Below are positions 19,085 to 30,534 of a stretch of 64,000 nucleotides of DNA, in pieces. The DNA is from Piezodorus guildinii (Eukaryota; Arthropoda; Insecta; Hemiptera; Pentatomidae). A program made the translations under genes and the position numbers. A model generated the notes under the pieces. The model saw nothing but the letters and a program-made list of their open reading frames with translations. It was not told the origin of the DNA and did no database searches. The DNA is taken from assembly GCA_023052935.1 (NCBI GenBank), contig CM041293.1, forward strand, positions 55,168,725-55,232,724, given 5' to 3'. Numbering within the stretch: position 1 is the first letter of the stretch; every line of letters starts with the position of its first letter.

Positions 19085-19625
19085 AACTGCAATGGTCACT
19101 TTTTAGAGACTATAGACCGGTTGTTGTCCTGTCTACACGCGTCTGCTTCTCGCGGATGAGTCTGTCCCTAACTCGCACCCACGTTTCCCGGTGATCCATT
19201 CGTATTTGAGCATTTGATTGCGCGAAGCCATTAATGTTTACCGTAGGTTGCTGTAATAAGGTTTACCCTATCGAGTCTGCGCTGTCCACAAACGGTTTCG
19301 ACAAGGGACAATCCATTTGTTGCGGGGATTGTGTTATTATTGGCGATCATCGCGCATGTCATCGCTTCATAGGAGTCGTCGAGATCGCGACCCAATTTTA
19401 GTAACCGCAAGTGTTCACGTTAAGTGTTATTTAGACGTTCGACTGCGCCTCTACCCATGATATGACTGAGAGTATTCAAGCGCCAACTAAGGCCTTAAGT
19501 ACTACACTCATCCCTAATTAATGTATTGTTGAATTCCTTCACGGTATCCGAGGCAACCTCTTCAGGAACCCCATAAGTCGCGCACCAGTGTAAAACCTCT
19601 TCTCTTTTCCCTGCGTATTTCCTAA
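19085..19625 (-). pseudogene. Retroelement integrase core fragment (gypsy-like)
   Basis: On the minus strand, 19590-19500 reads VLHWCATYGVPEEVASD with an EFNN-LIRDE continuation. This is the region around the second catalytic Asp of an rve integrase. Then comes MGRGAVERLN-NTL near 19460-19430 with the catalytic Glu, and MTCAMIANNNTIPATNGLS near 19365-19310. The GC content is visibly higher than the surroundings. At least two stops or shifts break it. The motif spacing suggests a Ty3/gypsy-type LTR retrotransposon; I found no LTRs beside it. A Jockey copy abuts its 5' side at 19626. Confidence 0.65.
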
Positions 19626-20490
19626 TAATCCATTCCTACCTAACTGATGGAACTTTTCAAGTTAAACCAAATATCTCCTACTCATCCGTATTCACCCAGA
19701 CAGACGTTGTACCTCAAGCTCGTATCTTGGGTCCGCTCCTTTACATGGTGTATACAGCATATACCCCCATCCAACCAAACACTACTCTTACTACCTACGC
19801 TGATGACACATGCATGTTACTGTGAATAGCGGTCCTATTTCTGCATCCCAAATCCTATAGGACCATCCATTATCCATTGAAGGGTGGTGATTACCTTCTC
19901 TCTACGTAATAAACCTATGACTTCCTGCCCTACAGTATCCTTTAACAATATCTTACTCCTGTTGAACAGATCCGGTACTTGGGACCTTGACAAATGCCTA
20001 ACTTGGAATGTTTATACAAGACTGAAACGGCAGGAAACTGCTCGTAGATACAGATTACTACAACACTTGACAAACGCTCTAATTTTTCAATAATTATAAA
20101 AATAAAAAAACTCATTTATATAAACCATTATTAGGCCAATTTTGATATACGTCATTGAGCTATGGTAGTCCATTAAACCTTCAAATTCCTGTCACATCCA
20201 GTCCTTGCAATCCAAAATCCTCAATGCTCCTTACTTTGTTACAAATAAAATCATCCATAACGACCAGAGTATCCCACTAGTTGAAAACTTAGCCCGATTT
20301 AGATATACTTCTTTTTATTCCAATTTTTCTGCTCACTCAAATCCGCTTATCCTTGACCTCTCCTCCCTATCTATCATAAATTCGACATTAGAGTGCTACC
20401 AACGGGTAGTTTCTTTACAGGACTGTCATGTGTTTTAATCATACATTAATCCAATTTTCTTGTTGAATTGAATCAATACAGTTGTAAATT
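19626..20490 (+). pseudogene. Jockey-like LINE copy with 3' end
   Basis: Frames read SYLTDGTFQVKPNISYSS, then a modified AGVPQG motif (TDVVPQARILGPLLYMVYTA) and TYADDTCM near 19793-19816. RLKRQETARRYRLLQHLTNA follows, and QSKILNAPYFVTNKIIHNDQ is at 20207-20266. The 3' end shares ATACAGTTGTAAATTTATAA with the other copies. The catalytic YADD is intact, but frameshifts and stops kill the copy. Confidence 0.8.
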
Positions 20491-21059
20491 TATAACTAGG
20501 CATAAAACTTAAATATTTTAATGGCCTATTTATGTTCATTCTTTCGCTTTGAAACAGGGAAATTTTGATAGAAAAATATTTTTAATATTACTAAAATAAC
20601 TTCTTCAAAATCGGTGAGACATTTGGGAGGATATTTTTCTTAGTAAATGAAGTATTGAAATTCTTCTTTCTTCTAATTGCCAAATCTTCAGTTCTTGTTT
20701 GTTTCACCCTAATGAACGCCTTATCCATGATTTCGTATAATTATATTTAAGAAGGAAGTATGCCTGGTAAAGTAAGGTTTGATGACTGGTGATAGGAGAC
20801 TACAAGCTGAGTGCAGTAGGGTCCTAGAAACAATGGAGCCTACTATTTAAGAGTTTTTGTGCCCTCTTTTTTTTCTTATGGCCACTCAGAAGTTTTTTCT
20901 TTGGGCTGCTTGATCTGCTCGGCGGCTGCATATGCTCATCTTTGTAGGTCAGGGACGTACTAAATCTGGAACAGGCCAACCAGTTTCACTCTCTTACTTA
21001 ATCACTCTCAATGAACTTTACTTTTTACATTTTATTAATTGAAAATTGTATTCTATAGT
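20491..21059. other. Unassigned region
   Basis: No conserved motif is seen. The GC-richer bit at 20750-20960 (CTGAGTGCAGTAGGGTCCTAG) matches nothing I recognise. Confidence 0.3.
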
Positions 21060-21240
21060 ATATCATGTAATATAGGATTATATTGCATACTACCAAATTT
21101 TACCAAGTTTCCTTTCGCCTTCAACACGCCCTGATGATGACACACAATGGGGGTCGAAACGTTGGCAACAAATAAACTGTTGAAACTACTCAATTGTTTC
21201 ATTCACCGACTGCCACCTGGACTAATTCCTTTTCGCTATA
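21060..21240 (+). mobile_element. Penelope-like terminal repeat (solo end) with hammerhead
   Basis: TACCAAATTTTACCAAGTTT, the hammerhead-like core, AACTGTTGAAACTACTCAAT and GCCACCTGGACTAATTCCTT form a unit that recurs at 55530-55960. No reverse transcriptase is attached, so this looks like a solo terminal repeat or a severely truncated element. Confidence 0.65.
21126..21168 (+). ncRNA. Hammerhead-ribozyme-like motif (copy H4)
   Basis: CTGATGA (21131-21137), T, GAC pairing GTC (21139-21141 with 21153-21155), GAAAC (21156-21160), GTT, and GGC (21164-21166) pairing GCC (21128-21130). The palindromic ACGT between GAA and the cleavage position gives a very short stem III, as in dimeric hammerheads. 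Confidence 0.65.
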
Positions 21241-21440
21241 AAATTGTACTTCGTCTAAATTCGCCAATATCTTTTCAGAGTGATTAGTTTTCTATTTAAT
21301 CAATATAAATATTTTACTATTTTTTTATTATTTTTAGTCAACTTTAGCAGAATACAATGCCTATTGAATTAAAGTTCTCATATTGTATTTGTTTAAATAC
21401 AAATTAGTATAAATATAAGTTTTTAATCATTAAGGTCTGT

Positions 21441-21660
21441 CGTCGATACACTGTTGTTTATTATTTCCAATAATGAACCTTTGTAATCGACCAAAAAAAA
21501 AAAAAAATACTCCCCCTCTCCCTCAACATTTTATGGATTACGTTTCCAGAAGCCAAATAACGAATATAAAAAATGCCGTGTGTCTGACGTTGGCGGCATT
21601 TCTCCGAAACTACTGGGACACGCAACATGATCCTGACATCTACAGTGAGTGTCAAAATTA
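21441..21660 (+). repeat. Repeat N copy
   Basis: TTTCCAATAATGAACCTTTG, TAATCGACCAAAAAA, CCCTCAACATTTTATGGAT and CCAAATAACGAATATAAAAA match the other repeat N copies. The open frame here (21473-21712) is not conserved between copies. Confidence 0.7.
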
Positions 21661-21799
21661 TTTGGAATTCGTATTTTTTTTTTCATTTAATCAGTATATT
21701 TTACAACAATGAATGTATACGCTGAGCTATCCGTGAAAGAACAGTACTTTCAAGTGATAACTCATATTGTAAAAGTGGTTCGATTAAAAAAAATTAGTG

Positions 21800-22330
21800 G
21801 ACTGTATAGATTTAAAAAATAAAAATAATGGAAGTAAACGACGAATCACAATACATTTATTATACTGAAATACGTATAAACAAGATAAGAAACAAAATTA
21901 ACCTAATAAATTGATATAAGAAACAAATTAAACTAATTTTATACTTAAACAACTGTAAAAAAATATGAGAAACAAACTTAACTTAATTAAATACTTAAAG
22001 ATGTAAAACATATATGAATCAAATTTAACCAGTTTTAAGAATGAAATTAAATGTCCCAATAATGGATAGAGATGTTCACGTAAAGATGTCCAGTTGAATG
22101 TTAAAGAAAACGACCTCAGGGCGGCTCTTCCAAGTTGCAAGGGGAACGATGAGAAGATGAAGAAATACGTTTGCAAACGTACGGAGTATGAGAGGAGACT
22201 TGGGTCTATATAAGGCACATCTTCACCGTTCAGACGCTACATTAAGACTCGCCTCGTCAGGAGGCAGTAATAAAACAATTGAAGTACGATCGTCTTTTAT
22301 CTTTCTCTTCTATTTTTTTTTTTACTTTTG
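21800..22330 (+). mobile_element. Candidate solo LTR
   Basis: TCTATATAAGGC (about 22204-22215) is a strong TATA-type element, and AATAAAA (about 22269) lies about 60 bases downstream after TCAGACGCTACATTAAGACT. A TATA box followed closely by an AATAAA signal is the U3-R arrangement of LTRs. I could not define TG...CA ends, a target duplication or a second LTR, so this stays tentative. Confidence 0.3.
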
Positions 22331-23196
22331 TTTCAAGCACTTTTAATTAAACTTAAAAATAACTATTTTAAAAAGAAATATAACATAAAGATAAAAACGA
22401 AAAATGATCTTATGAGAAATATTATAAAAATTATGGAGTTTATAATTTTCAATTTAACAGTCATGAAAAAACTTATCAGGCCATAACATATGGCGTAAAC
22501 AATGAATTTATATAATTCTTTTTCACTCATAAACCTTTAAAAGAGACTCCCACAAAGGGAAATCACTGACCATATAACCGAAAAGTTTATTGTTTTTAAA
22601 AATATTCGGAAATCATGGAATGGTGTTGTTTATTGGTTTCAAATGTTCAAATTCTCACTTATCTTTGACATGATTTTATGTTATAAACAATTCTTCTTCT
22701 TCATGTAACATATACCCAACCTGGGAAAGATTGTTTTCTTAAAATAAGGCCCTAAAATAAAAACACAACGATCGAACTACGGCTTCGAATAATTTTCAAA
22801 AGAGAAATATTTGAAATGTAGAAAAAAAATTATGAGAATATTTGGATGGATATGTATAGTAAAATGTAATAATAACATATAAAAGCAAAAAAGTGAGTGT
22901 TTAAAAAATATTCAATGTTAAAACAGAAAGACTGATTATTCATCAAATAAGAAAACAATACATCACATATGTAAACCTTAGTTTATTTGTAAATTTTTAG
23001 AACTTCTGGATACTCAATAAATGTTTCAACTGTTTGCCGGGTTCTAAAAAAATATGACAAAAAAAAAATACATGGTACAAGAAGTACAGAAAAACGTCTT
23101 TTAGCATTCAAGGCATAGAATTGGCTGAATGTTTGTAACATTTTTTTAAAGAGAAGGTTGATGAAGTAAAATGTTTACAGATGACTCCCATACTAA
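22331..23196. other. AT-rich region, nothing recognised
   Basis: Neither strand shows a coding or repeat signature that I can name. Confidence 0.35.
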
Positions 23197-23211
23197 AATA
23201 CATGGTTCTTA

Positions 23212-23319
23212 TTATAGGTGGAATAGTCAGGAATCAGTCATTTTTGAAAAGTTTTTCAAAAATGACTGATTCCTGACTATTCCACCTATAATAGTTTCTA
23301 CAGTCGACTATACACCCTC
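23212..23319. mobile_element. Foldback element FB2, copy a
   Basis: TATAGGTGGAATAGTCAGGA runs into CAGTCATTTTTGAAAAG and is mirrored immediately by TTTTTCAAAAATGACTG and its continuation, a near-perfect hairpin of about 38 bp per arm. An asymmetric tail (TTTCTACAGTCGACTATACA) follows. AATACATGGTTCTTA occurs at 23197-23211 and 23320-23334, an exact 15-bp target duplication. Confidence 0.9.
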
Positions 23320-23334
23320 AATACATGGTTCTTA

Positions 23335-23952
23335 ATAAAAAATTATGGTTTGGAGGAAAACCAATAAAGAATTTAGTATGCCATAGTAAAACACCTTGAG
23401 CGGTCCCAGATAGTTAGGTCTGTTTTTTTTGTTTTTTTTTTCTAAAGGTTAATACGATAGGATTAATGGACAGAATTATTGATAGGGCTGTATTTTTTAT
23501 GTATGAAATGCCAGAATTAAAAGTAGTAGAAAAATGACGAATAAATTAAATTGTTAATATACGCGCGATTATGACGCTTGACATATATACGCTATCTATT
23601 CAGATTTAGTTGCTGCAAAATTTTCAAAAAGTTCTCGAAATCCCGCTTCCATTATATCTTTCAAATTTAATTAACTCTTTGTGAGTCCTACTAAAAAGGA
23701 ATATCAGGAAATACTATATTCAAAATGAAAATGGCTTTCAAAAAAATAAGTGCTTGAGTGGGATAAGATTTCACACCAAACATTCAATTAATTAGTAACA
23801 TCAATTTCTATTAATCTAAAATGTATAATTATACAAAAAGGTTTACCAAATGGATGTTTATTTATAATCCCTGTATTAATATGATTAGGAAACCACGTAA
23901 TTCCGAATACTTTTGACACCATTAACATGGGACCTCTAGTTTAAAATATTTT
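23335..23952. other. Unassigned AT-rich region
   Basis: No recognised feature. Confidence 0.35.
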
Positions 23953-24078
23953 TAGAGTGCTGCCACTGGGTAGTGTTTCTACATGTTTTTCATGACAGTT
24001 TTGTATATTACCATCACATTTACTAGATTTATTTTTATTTAATACAGTTGTAAATATCAATAAATATGTTTTAAAAAA
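23953..24078 (+). mobile_element. Jockey-like LINE 3' end
   Basis: CTGCCACTGGGTAGTGTTTC and AATACAGTTGTAAATATCAA, then TAAATATGTTTTAAAAAAAT, match the 3' untranslated end of the copies at 51950-53035 and 19626-20490. Only the tail is present. Confidence 0.7.
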
Positions 24079-24795
24079 ATCCGTTTAGTTTAAAATACCT
24101 CTCAGTTTATTCCTGTACTCTCTAATTTTCTGACCATCGTTTTTTGCTTAGATCTGTTAAATCACTTTAGGTGTAAAATCTTAAATTTTTATTTTTATTA
24201 AACTTCCGAATCATACTTACGACTTTTGGATACATTTGTTGAATATCTGGTTATAAAAGTAAATTTATATCACCCCAATTCGATTGTATCATTTTTTCCA
24301 AATATGACGACATTTAAAATAAATACTTTCTGAGAAAAACTAATCTTTTTGTTTGATATCTTCCAAATTTCATCAGTTAAAGGTATCCCGCCTATTATAT
24401 TTTTCATTTACGAAGGTAACAAATACTGTTTTATTTGTCTTTGAATTTTTTTGCAAAGAATAAGTGCCAAAAAAAAATTACTTCCGTCGTCTAAGATTTC
24501 GAATGGATTGATAACATGAATGATGATATATAATTTTTATAACGTTAAAGACCTTATACCTTCTAGTTTAAATTTTAATATGGTCAGTTTATCACTTAAT
24601 ATTGACTCCATACTTTATAAACTAGTTACTTTAACTTGAAAGTCTGTAATGCACTTTAACTTCAGTTTCTGGGCTATTCATTAATGGGTTTAACGTTAAA
24701 TTAGTCAGTAATGGCTTAGGGTGTATTTAGTTATCTCGTTATTCCCTATAAATTATCGCTCTAGGAACTATTAATTCAGTTAAGTTATCTTATTT
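24079..24795. other. Unassigned AT-rich region
   Basis: No motif is recognised on either strand. Confidence 0.35.
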
Positions 24796-25330
24796 TAATT
24801 ATTTCATATGTGAAAGTTATAATAAGGAAAAGTATTGCTATTTTCGGATTCGAGATTTTTAACGGAATTACAAGTTGTAAGTTGATCCCCTTAATCCAAA
24901 TATAAGTCACGCAAAAATATTTTCTGGCGCGTGCCTGTGTGTGGTTAGGTTAGTTCAGAAACGATTCCTATATTCATATTTAAGACTAGTCTATCCCGGG
25001 ATGTTGCAACAATTTTTTCATCAAAATCAACTAATCATAAATACCTCTTTATACTATGAATAATGCAGCTTTTTATTGATTTTTCGAATTTGTTGACGAT
25101 ATTGCAAAGTGACTTGTATGAGCTTTAAGTGATTTTTATATTACCATTTCCATGTTTATATACTTTAATATCAAATGAAGTCTCCATCCAAACAATAATA
25201 TTTAGTTTTTCAACTTTTTTTTAAATATCATCTTAAATGTAAATTTAAGTCCCAAGTAAAGTAGTAATGCAATCATGTGATAGTGAAAATGTATAAAAGT
25301 ATGTAATTTGAGTTAAAATAATGCAGTTCC
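24796..25330 (-). repeat. Diverged repeat G copy, antisense
   Basis: TTTCATATGTGAAAGTTATAA, AAGGAAAAGTATTGCTATTT, GTGCCTGTGTGTGGTTAGGT and TAAGACTAGTCTATCCCGGG follow the repeat G minus-strand order but with many changes. This is an old copy. Confidence 0.5.
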
Positions 25331-25599
25331 TTTTTAGATCATTGAATTTTTTACAATTATTTAAAAAGAAGAACATATATAAGAACATATATATATATAA
25401 TATTATATATGAACTAATTGACCTATATTGAAATTAATGGGGAATATATTTATAAAAATTGAGTTTTAATAAAAAAATATAGATGCAAATATAGCGAAAC
25501 ATTTTTAAGAATTTGTAAATTATTTTATTATTTATTATTGGTTATACTTTGACAATTAAGAAAATCTTCGGAACGTCAGAAAACAAATTTTAAATATTA

Positions 25600-26075
25600 T
25601 CAGCAAATGTAGTTAGCTCGCAGCTTATATCATGAAACGTAAAGGTTAGAGGTTATGAAACTATTATTCTTCTATATGGGTGTGAAACGTGGTCGCTTAC
25701 TTTGAGGTATGAACAGAGCCTTAAGGTTTTCGAGAATACAGTACTGCATAAACTATTAGGTCCTAGGATGGACGAGGGAATCAAAAAGCTGTACAACGCG
25801 GAATTGCGGAGCTTGTACCTTGTGAGTATAAATGAATTAATAGCATCGCGGAGACTGCAATGGGCGTGTAGAGTTGTTATACTCCTTGAAGAACGAATCT
25901 CGAAAAAGTTGGTTTGTGCTGAACTGACAAGTAGGCGTCCGAGGGATTGGCCGAAGTGTCAATGGGAGGATTGTTTTAGCTTGGGCTTGGACGCTGATTA
26001 TTGGACTAGTCTATGTAGAATTAGGTTATTTCGGCATTTAACCTTCCGGTTCTGTAAGCATATTATTATTATTAT
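25600..26075 (+). pseudogene. RTE-like LINE copy, 5'-truncated
   Basis: The 138-codon frame 25702-26118 reads EQSLKVFENTVLHKLLGPRM, LYNAELRSLYL, NELIASRRLQWACRVV, LEERISKKLVCAELTSRRP and CQWEDCFSLGLD, then runs through the ATT tail. Upstream, TTAGCTCGCAGCTT and LYGCETW-SLTL can be read after small deletions. The 3' hairpin is diverged (AACCTTCCGGTTCTG). Compared with the copy at 46766, about 12 codons are missing around the RWEDC-GLDADYW region. Confidence 0.8.
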
Positions 26076-26079
26076 TATC

Positions 26080-26504
26080 AGAAAATATAAAATTTCTAAT
26101 AAATTAATTATTGTTTAAGAATATAATGTTTTGACATATATTTATCTTAATATACATTATAGTCTTCTTTATGTTGATTTGATAAAAAAAAAAAAAATTT
26201 CAAGAAGTGAGACAAGGTTTGTTTTGTGCACCAGATTATTTCAATATTTTTTTATTTTATATATTTATTTGTTTTTAGGGAATAGTCCTTTACATACTGA
26301 GTCTATCACTAATTGAACAATGCATAATTTACATTAATACCTCTAAATAAATCTTACAAAAATAGTTTAAATGCCACTTAACTAATTTATAAATTATAGT
26401 AGGTTAAAATTAAATAATTATTTTTATTTTCAATATCAATATATTTTTTGTACATTTATATAGGCATTTAAATTTAACATTAAAAGCTAAGATATTAAAA
26501 CATT
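26080..26504. other. AT-rich spacer
   Basis: Nothing is recognised. The frame at 26131-26316 is low-complexity. Confidence 0.35.
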
Positions 26505-27330
26505 TATTCAAAATCTGGTGCGGGCAACACACCACTTTCACTTACTTCGGCTGTTAAATTCAATTTAAGAACTATTAAATAAACTTAAATTTTAAAGTCA
26601 ATTTAAATAAAAAAGTTATTTAGTTACGTTGGAAACAAATGATTTCAATTAAATTATATAGCAATATCAAATTGTTGCGTAAGCAATAGAAGTGATAATT
26701 GTATGTCATATTTGTCTCTTTACATTACTTTTTTCAATTCTATAATAACATAATATTTTTTCTAAAATCTTTAGGTTTCCAATGGTATATTATGTTTCTC
26801 TTTGTAGTAAAAAAACAAAAATACGTTTAAAAATAAAAAAAATTTTATTTTTTCTCCGCTCTTCATCAATGCTTATATGATGGTGTGGTCAACGTTTTCA
26901 ATATTAAAGCCCTCTCAGACTATTTCAGTCACAATGAAACCTACATGATACTAAAGCACATTAAATTTTACAAGGATATGGCGAGTTTAATCAAAATCGT
27001 TAGAGCCGTTTATGAGAAATTCGTAAAAAGGTGCAAAATGGATAGTATTAAGTAGTATTTTCGGTGAGCCGATTTTAATGAAAAAGTTGCTGTAACATCT
27101 CGGGCGTATGGTTGTTTTAAATATGAAATTTCAATATCCTACGACTTTTCGTTTTTTTCCAAGAGTTAACACACACGCACACACACTTTTTTTTCGTAAC
27201 TTGGTTATTTGACCTCAGAGGAAAAAAAGTTGTATTTCCGTTGGAAACTTAAATTCGAAAATTTGCAGGACCGCAATAGTTTTCTTTACTTTATATTTCA
27301 TATATAAGTTAGTGAAAGTAAAAATATTAA
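26505..27330 (+). repeat. Repeat G, near full-length copy
   Basis: It begins AAAATCTGGTGCGGGCAAC with ACTTTCACTTACTTCGG and ends ATATAAGTTAGTGAAAGTAA. All internal landmarks are present, including TTTTTCTAAAATCTTTAGG and TCGTTAGAGCCGTTTATGAG. Confidence 0.85.
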
Positions 27331-27894
27331 CTACACCAAAGCACACTTTCTCTTATAGGATGAACCCAGCCTACCAACTTTATAATTTGCCATCAGTAAT
27401 ACATTTTTTTTCATTTTCTCCATGGTCCACAGATTTGTTATTTTAACCCTATAAATATTTGGCATGCCTTCATAAATATCTAAATGTTAATTGGGGTATA
27501 TCTAACATTTTTACATAATATGATTAGCCTTTCCCTCTTTGTTATATTGCACATTTCGCATTTGATTTATGGATTAATTATTAGTACGATTTTGGAAATA
27601 TATTTTTATTTAACAAGATAATTCTACTTTAGGTAAAATAAAAAGCTCTGTTGGCCCTGTCTTCTATTTTCCTCTGGACGTTTTTGCTGATATGCATGCC
27701 ACAATAGAACTAAATGAATGATCCAATCTTAGAACTATTTTATGAAAATCTTTCAGAATTAAAAACTCTTTTGCTACATTAATTTAGTACAACAACAGAT
27801 GATTGGGATATTAGGGGTTTTTAAAATATGTAATATTCACAAAATATTTCTGAGAATTTAAAAGTTTTTTCGAACTTAAAAACTTAAAAAGTAT
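27331..27894. other. Unassigned region
   Basis: Two moderately complex blocks (27370-27480 and 27640-27760) look like decayed coding DNA on the minus strand. I could not assign them to a family. Confidence 0.25.
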
Positions 27895-27945
27895 ATTTGG
27901 ATGTAATTAGTTGACCGTTGAGAATTACTGGAAGGAAAACTGAGT
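27895..27945 (+). repeat. Penelope-like terminus trace
   Basis: ATGTAATTAGTTGACCGTTG followed by AGAATTACTGGAAGGAA is the reverse complement of the end of the terminal repeat at about 55950-55990. It marks the edge of a lost or truncated copy. Confidence 0.55.
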
Positions 27946-28362
27946 AATGAGTGAAAAATAAAGTAGATTCCCATGACTTGCTTTTACTTGTAGTATCCAC
28001 TATTTAATTTATTTGTATTACTATCCGATCCGAGAACAATATTAGAAAAAAAAATCATTTTTCATTTCCTAAATAAAAGGTTTACTTAGTATCATATTAG
28101 GTAGTTCAGATTTTATATGTTTATGATTAGTTTCAATAACCCAAAATTTTTACCTTAAAAATCATCAATCATTGTGGAATGCTTAAATTCAAAACAAGAA
28201 TCGATTATTTATTATATATGACCGATTTGTTTACTGCATTAATAATTATAAATGAAGCACACATTCATCCAACTCTTTCGAATTTTTATTAAACTAGTGC
28301 CTGTGTGTTTAGATATTACCATAGAGTATTAAAAATGATGTCTTAAAATTATGTTAATTTTT
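27946..28362. other. AT-rich spacer
   Basis: No recognised feature. Confidence 0.3.
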
Positions 28363-29215
28363 TACTTTCACTTACCTTATATAAGGGGTACTCACTACGT
28401 AAGCTATAGAATGCTATTTGTGCTATTGTGCTAAACCCATCCATTTTATACAGGAACTAACTGTAGAAACTCGACGGGTTTAGCAAAATAACACAAATAG
28501 CATGCTATAGCAAACGTAGTGAGTACCCCTATCGTTAGAGAAAGTATTGCAATCGTAATGATTTTCAAATTCCAGTTTTCAACGGAAATATACGTTTTAG
28601 GGTCTTCTGAGTCCAACTGATCATGTCCCTGGGCTGCTAACCCAGTGCAAAAACTCTTAGTCTTATGAAACTGAAAATTCTTTTTTAAGACAACTATACA
28701 CCCGGGATAAAACAGAACATTTTCATCAAAATCGGCTAACCAGAAGAGCCAATTTATACAATGGATTTCGCACCTTTTTTACGATCTTCTCAAAAAAGAC
28801 CCTATCGATTTTGATTAAACTCGCTATATCGATGTAAAATTTAATGGGCTTTAATTTTAAGTAGGTTTCATTCTGATTGAAATAGTCTGACAGGGCTTAA
28901 ATGCCGATATTTTTAATTGTCTTTCTCTAAATTAGCTTTAATTTTGTTGATTTTATAAAAATAACTTATCATCTGATTAGCATTGCTAAGAAACGGCCAA
29001 ATAGTCAAGTTGAAGGATTAGATAACCAACTAACAGAGAAAATAGCCAAAATATCGTTTTTTAACATAAGAGCAGTAATATACATGTATAATATACCGTT
29101 GGAAAGCTAAAGATTTTAGAAAAAATATTATCCTATACACAAGCTTGTAAAAGTTAATAACGAGTGATGAAAAGCGGATAAAACTAACTGATTATTTTAG
29201 ATAATTATCTCGGCC
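28363..29215 (-). repeat. Repeat G copy, antisense, carrying a small TIR element
   Basis: It starts at TTTACTTTCACTTACC (right terminus, minus strand). After the insertion at 28384-28530 it continues AGAGAAAGTATTGCAATCGT, then the internal landmarks in reverse order, to GATAAAACTAACTGATTATT near 29205. The left terminus is absent. Confidence 0.8.
28384..28530. mobile_element. Small TIR element (MITE) inside repeat G
   Basis: AGGGGTACTCACTACGT (28384-28400) and ACGTAGTGAGTACCCCT (28514-28530) are perfect 17-bp inverted ends. The inverted similarity continues inward (GCTATAG-ATGCTATTTGTG). The 147-bp unit has no coding capacity. The flanks (TATATA and ATCG) do not show a clear target duplication, so the superfamily is undecided. 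Confidence 0.8.
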
Positions 29216-29559
29216 ATAATATGGTTATATATTCTCATCAATTTAGATTATTTAATCTGGGCATCTTAGAATTATGTAATCCTTTGACTGTTTATGTATT
29301 ATCTTTTCCGCTACTTCTTTATATACTAATTTATATTATGATTTATATATATGATGATACATTTATATATAATTATTTAGTTCTTAGTATATCTATGTTT
29401 CTGCTATTTTATATTCTATTTTATATAGTCGCTTAGTTTGTTAATAATCGTTAAGGAAGCCCAATCCCACCCTCCTCTAAAATTTTTGACTCAATCCTTA
29501 CTCACGTTATTTAAATCGTATTATATGTATGTTACTGTTATTTTTTGGTATATTATTTT
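29216..29559 (+). repeat. Unclassified repeat, related to 31120-31215 and 31670-31800
   Basis: TTCTCATCAATTTAGATTAT and AAGCCCAATCCCACCCT recur with changes at 31725 and at 31170 and 31675. The 71-codon frame here is hydrophobic and low-complexity and is not conserved in the related copies, so I do not call a gene. Confidence 0.5.
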
Positions 29560-29720
29560 CAGTAATGAACCTTTGTAATCGACCAATAAAATAATAAAAT
29601 GAAAATTACCCTTCCTTAAAATTTAAGAGCTTTTGTTTCAAAATGCGTAGAATCCGAATAACGAATAACGCCTTCCGGGGCATTTATCAGAAATTACTGG
29701 AACATTTTTTTTTAAATTCG
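29560..29720 (+). repeat. Repeat N copy
   Basis: TTCAGTAATGAACCTTTGTA, ATCGACCAATAAAA and GTAGAATCCGAATAACGAAT match the copies at 10170, 21441 and 30535. Confidence 0.7.
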
Positions 29721-29819
29721 CTACATAAATACTAGTTCATGCAACGATGATCCTAAGACCTAGACGTTGATATCAGCTGGGTTTTTGTAAAATGGCGGCT
29801 GATTTAATGTGATGGCGAT

Positions 29820-30330
29820 TATTTTTGAAGATGAAAATTTATTAGTGTTTTTTTTACTAAAAACCGCGAATAATCATATAAAAGAGAATAAAGAAAAGGA
29901 AAAAAATTGAAATTTTACATATAAGTACGCTTATAACTCAGTTATTTTTACGAAAGAAAAAAGTATGTATAAAGTTTTAGAATCAGTAAGCATAATAATT
30001 AAGAAAAACATAAACAAAAAAAGGAAAGGAAGAATATTGATATCTTGGCTGTATATACGCACATAACTCAGTTATTTTATTAAGATCCAGAAAAAATTAT
30101 GAGTATTTTTTTACCAAAAAAAACCGCGAATAATCATATATAAGATAAATAGGAAAAAAATAAATTGAAATTTAATTCATAAATACACCCATAACTTTAA
30201 TTTTTGAAGATGGAGAAAAAAAAATGTATTGTTTTAGAATCAGTAAATTGCGATGAAAAAATAAATTAAAAAAAATTCTTTATAATTAAGTCACAAATTA
30301 TAATAGATGTAATTCCACTGTAAAATCGGT
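29820..30330 (+). repeat. Degenerate tandem units linked to repeat N
   Basis: AACCGCGAATAATCATATA occurs at about 29860 and 30122, ATAACTCAGTTATTTT at about 29933 and 30064, and TTTTAGAATCAGTAA near 29973 and 30233. The units repeat irregularly, with the same segments 130 to 260 bp apart. A similar set is at 10320-10560. No protein is encoded. Confidence 0.6.
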
Positions 30331-30534
30331 TATTATTGTAGATAGAGAAAAATCGAAGAGACTTTTGGGATCAATACAACCCGTAGAGATTAAAAAAAAT
30401 ATATATTAATAAAAATCTATAACTTATAATTGATGTGAGTCCCTGATAACTCGGTTTTTATTGATCATAAAGGGAAAATGAATGAAAATTAAAAGAAAAG
30501 GAAATAGTATAGAAGTTTAGTAAAAATACTTTTT
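30331..30534. other. A-rich spacer between tandem units and repeat N
   Basis: It is A-rich sequence with partial similarity to the preceding units (ATAACTTATAATTGATGTGA). No other feature is seen. Confidence 0.3.
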
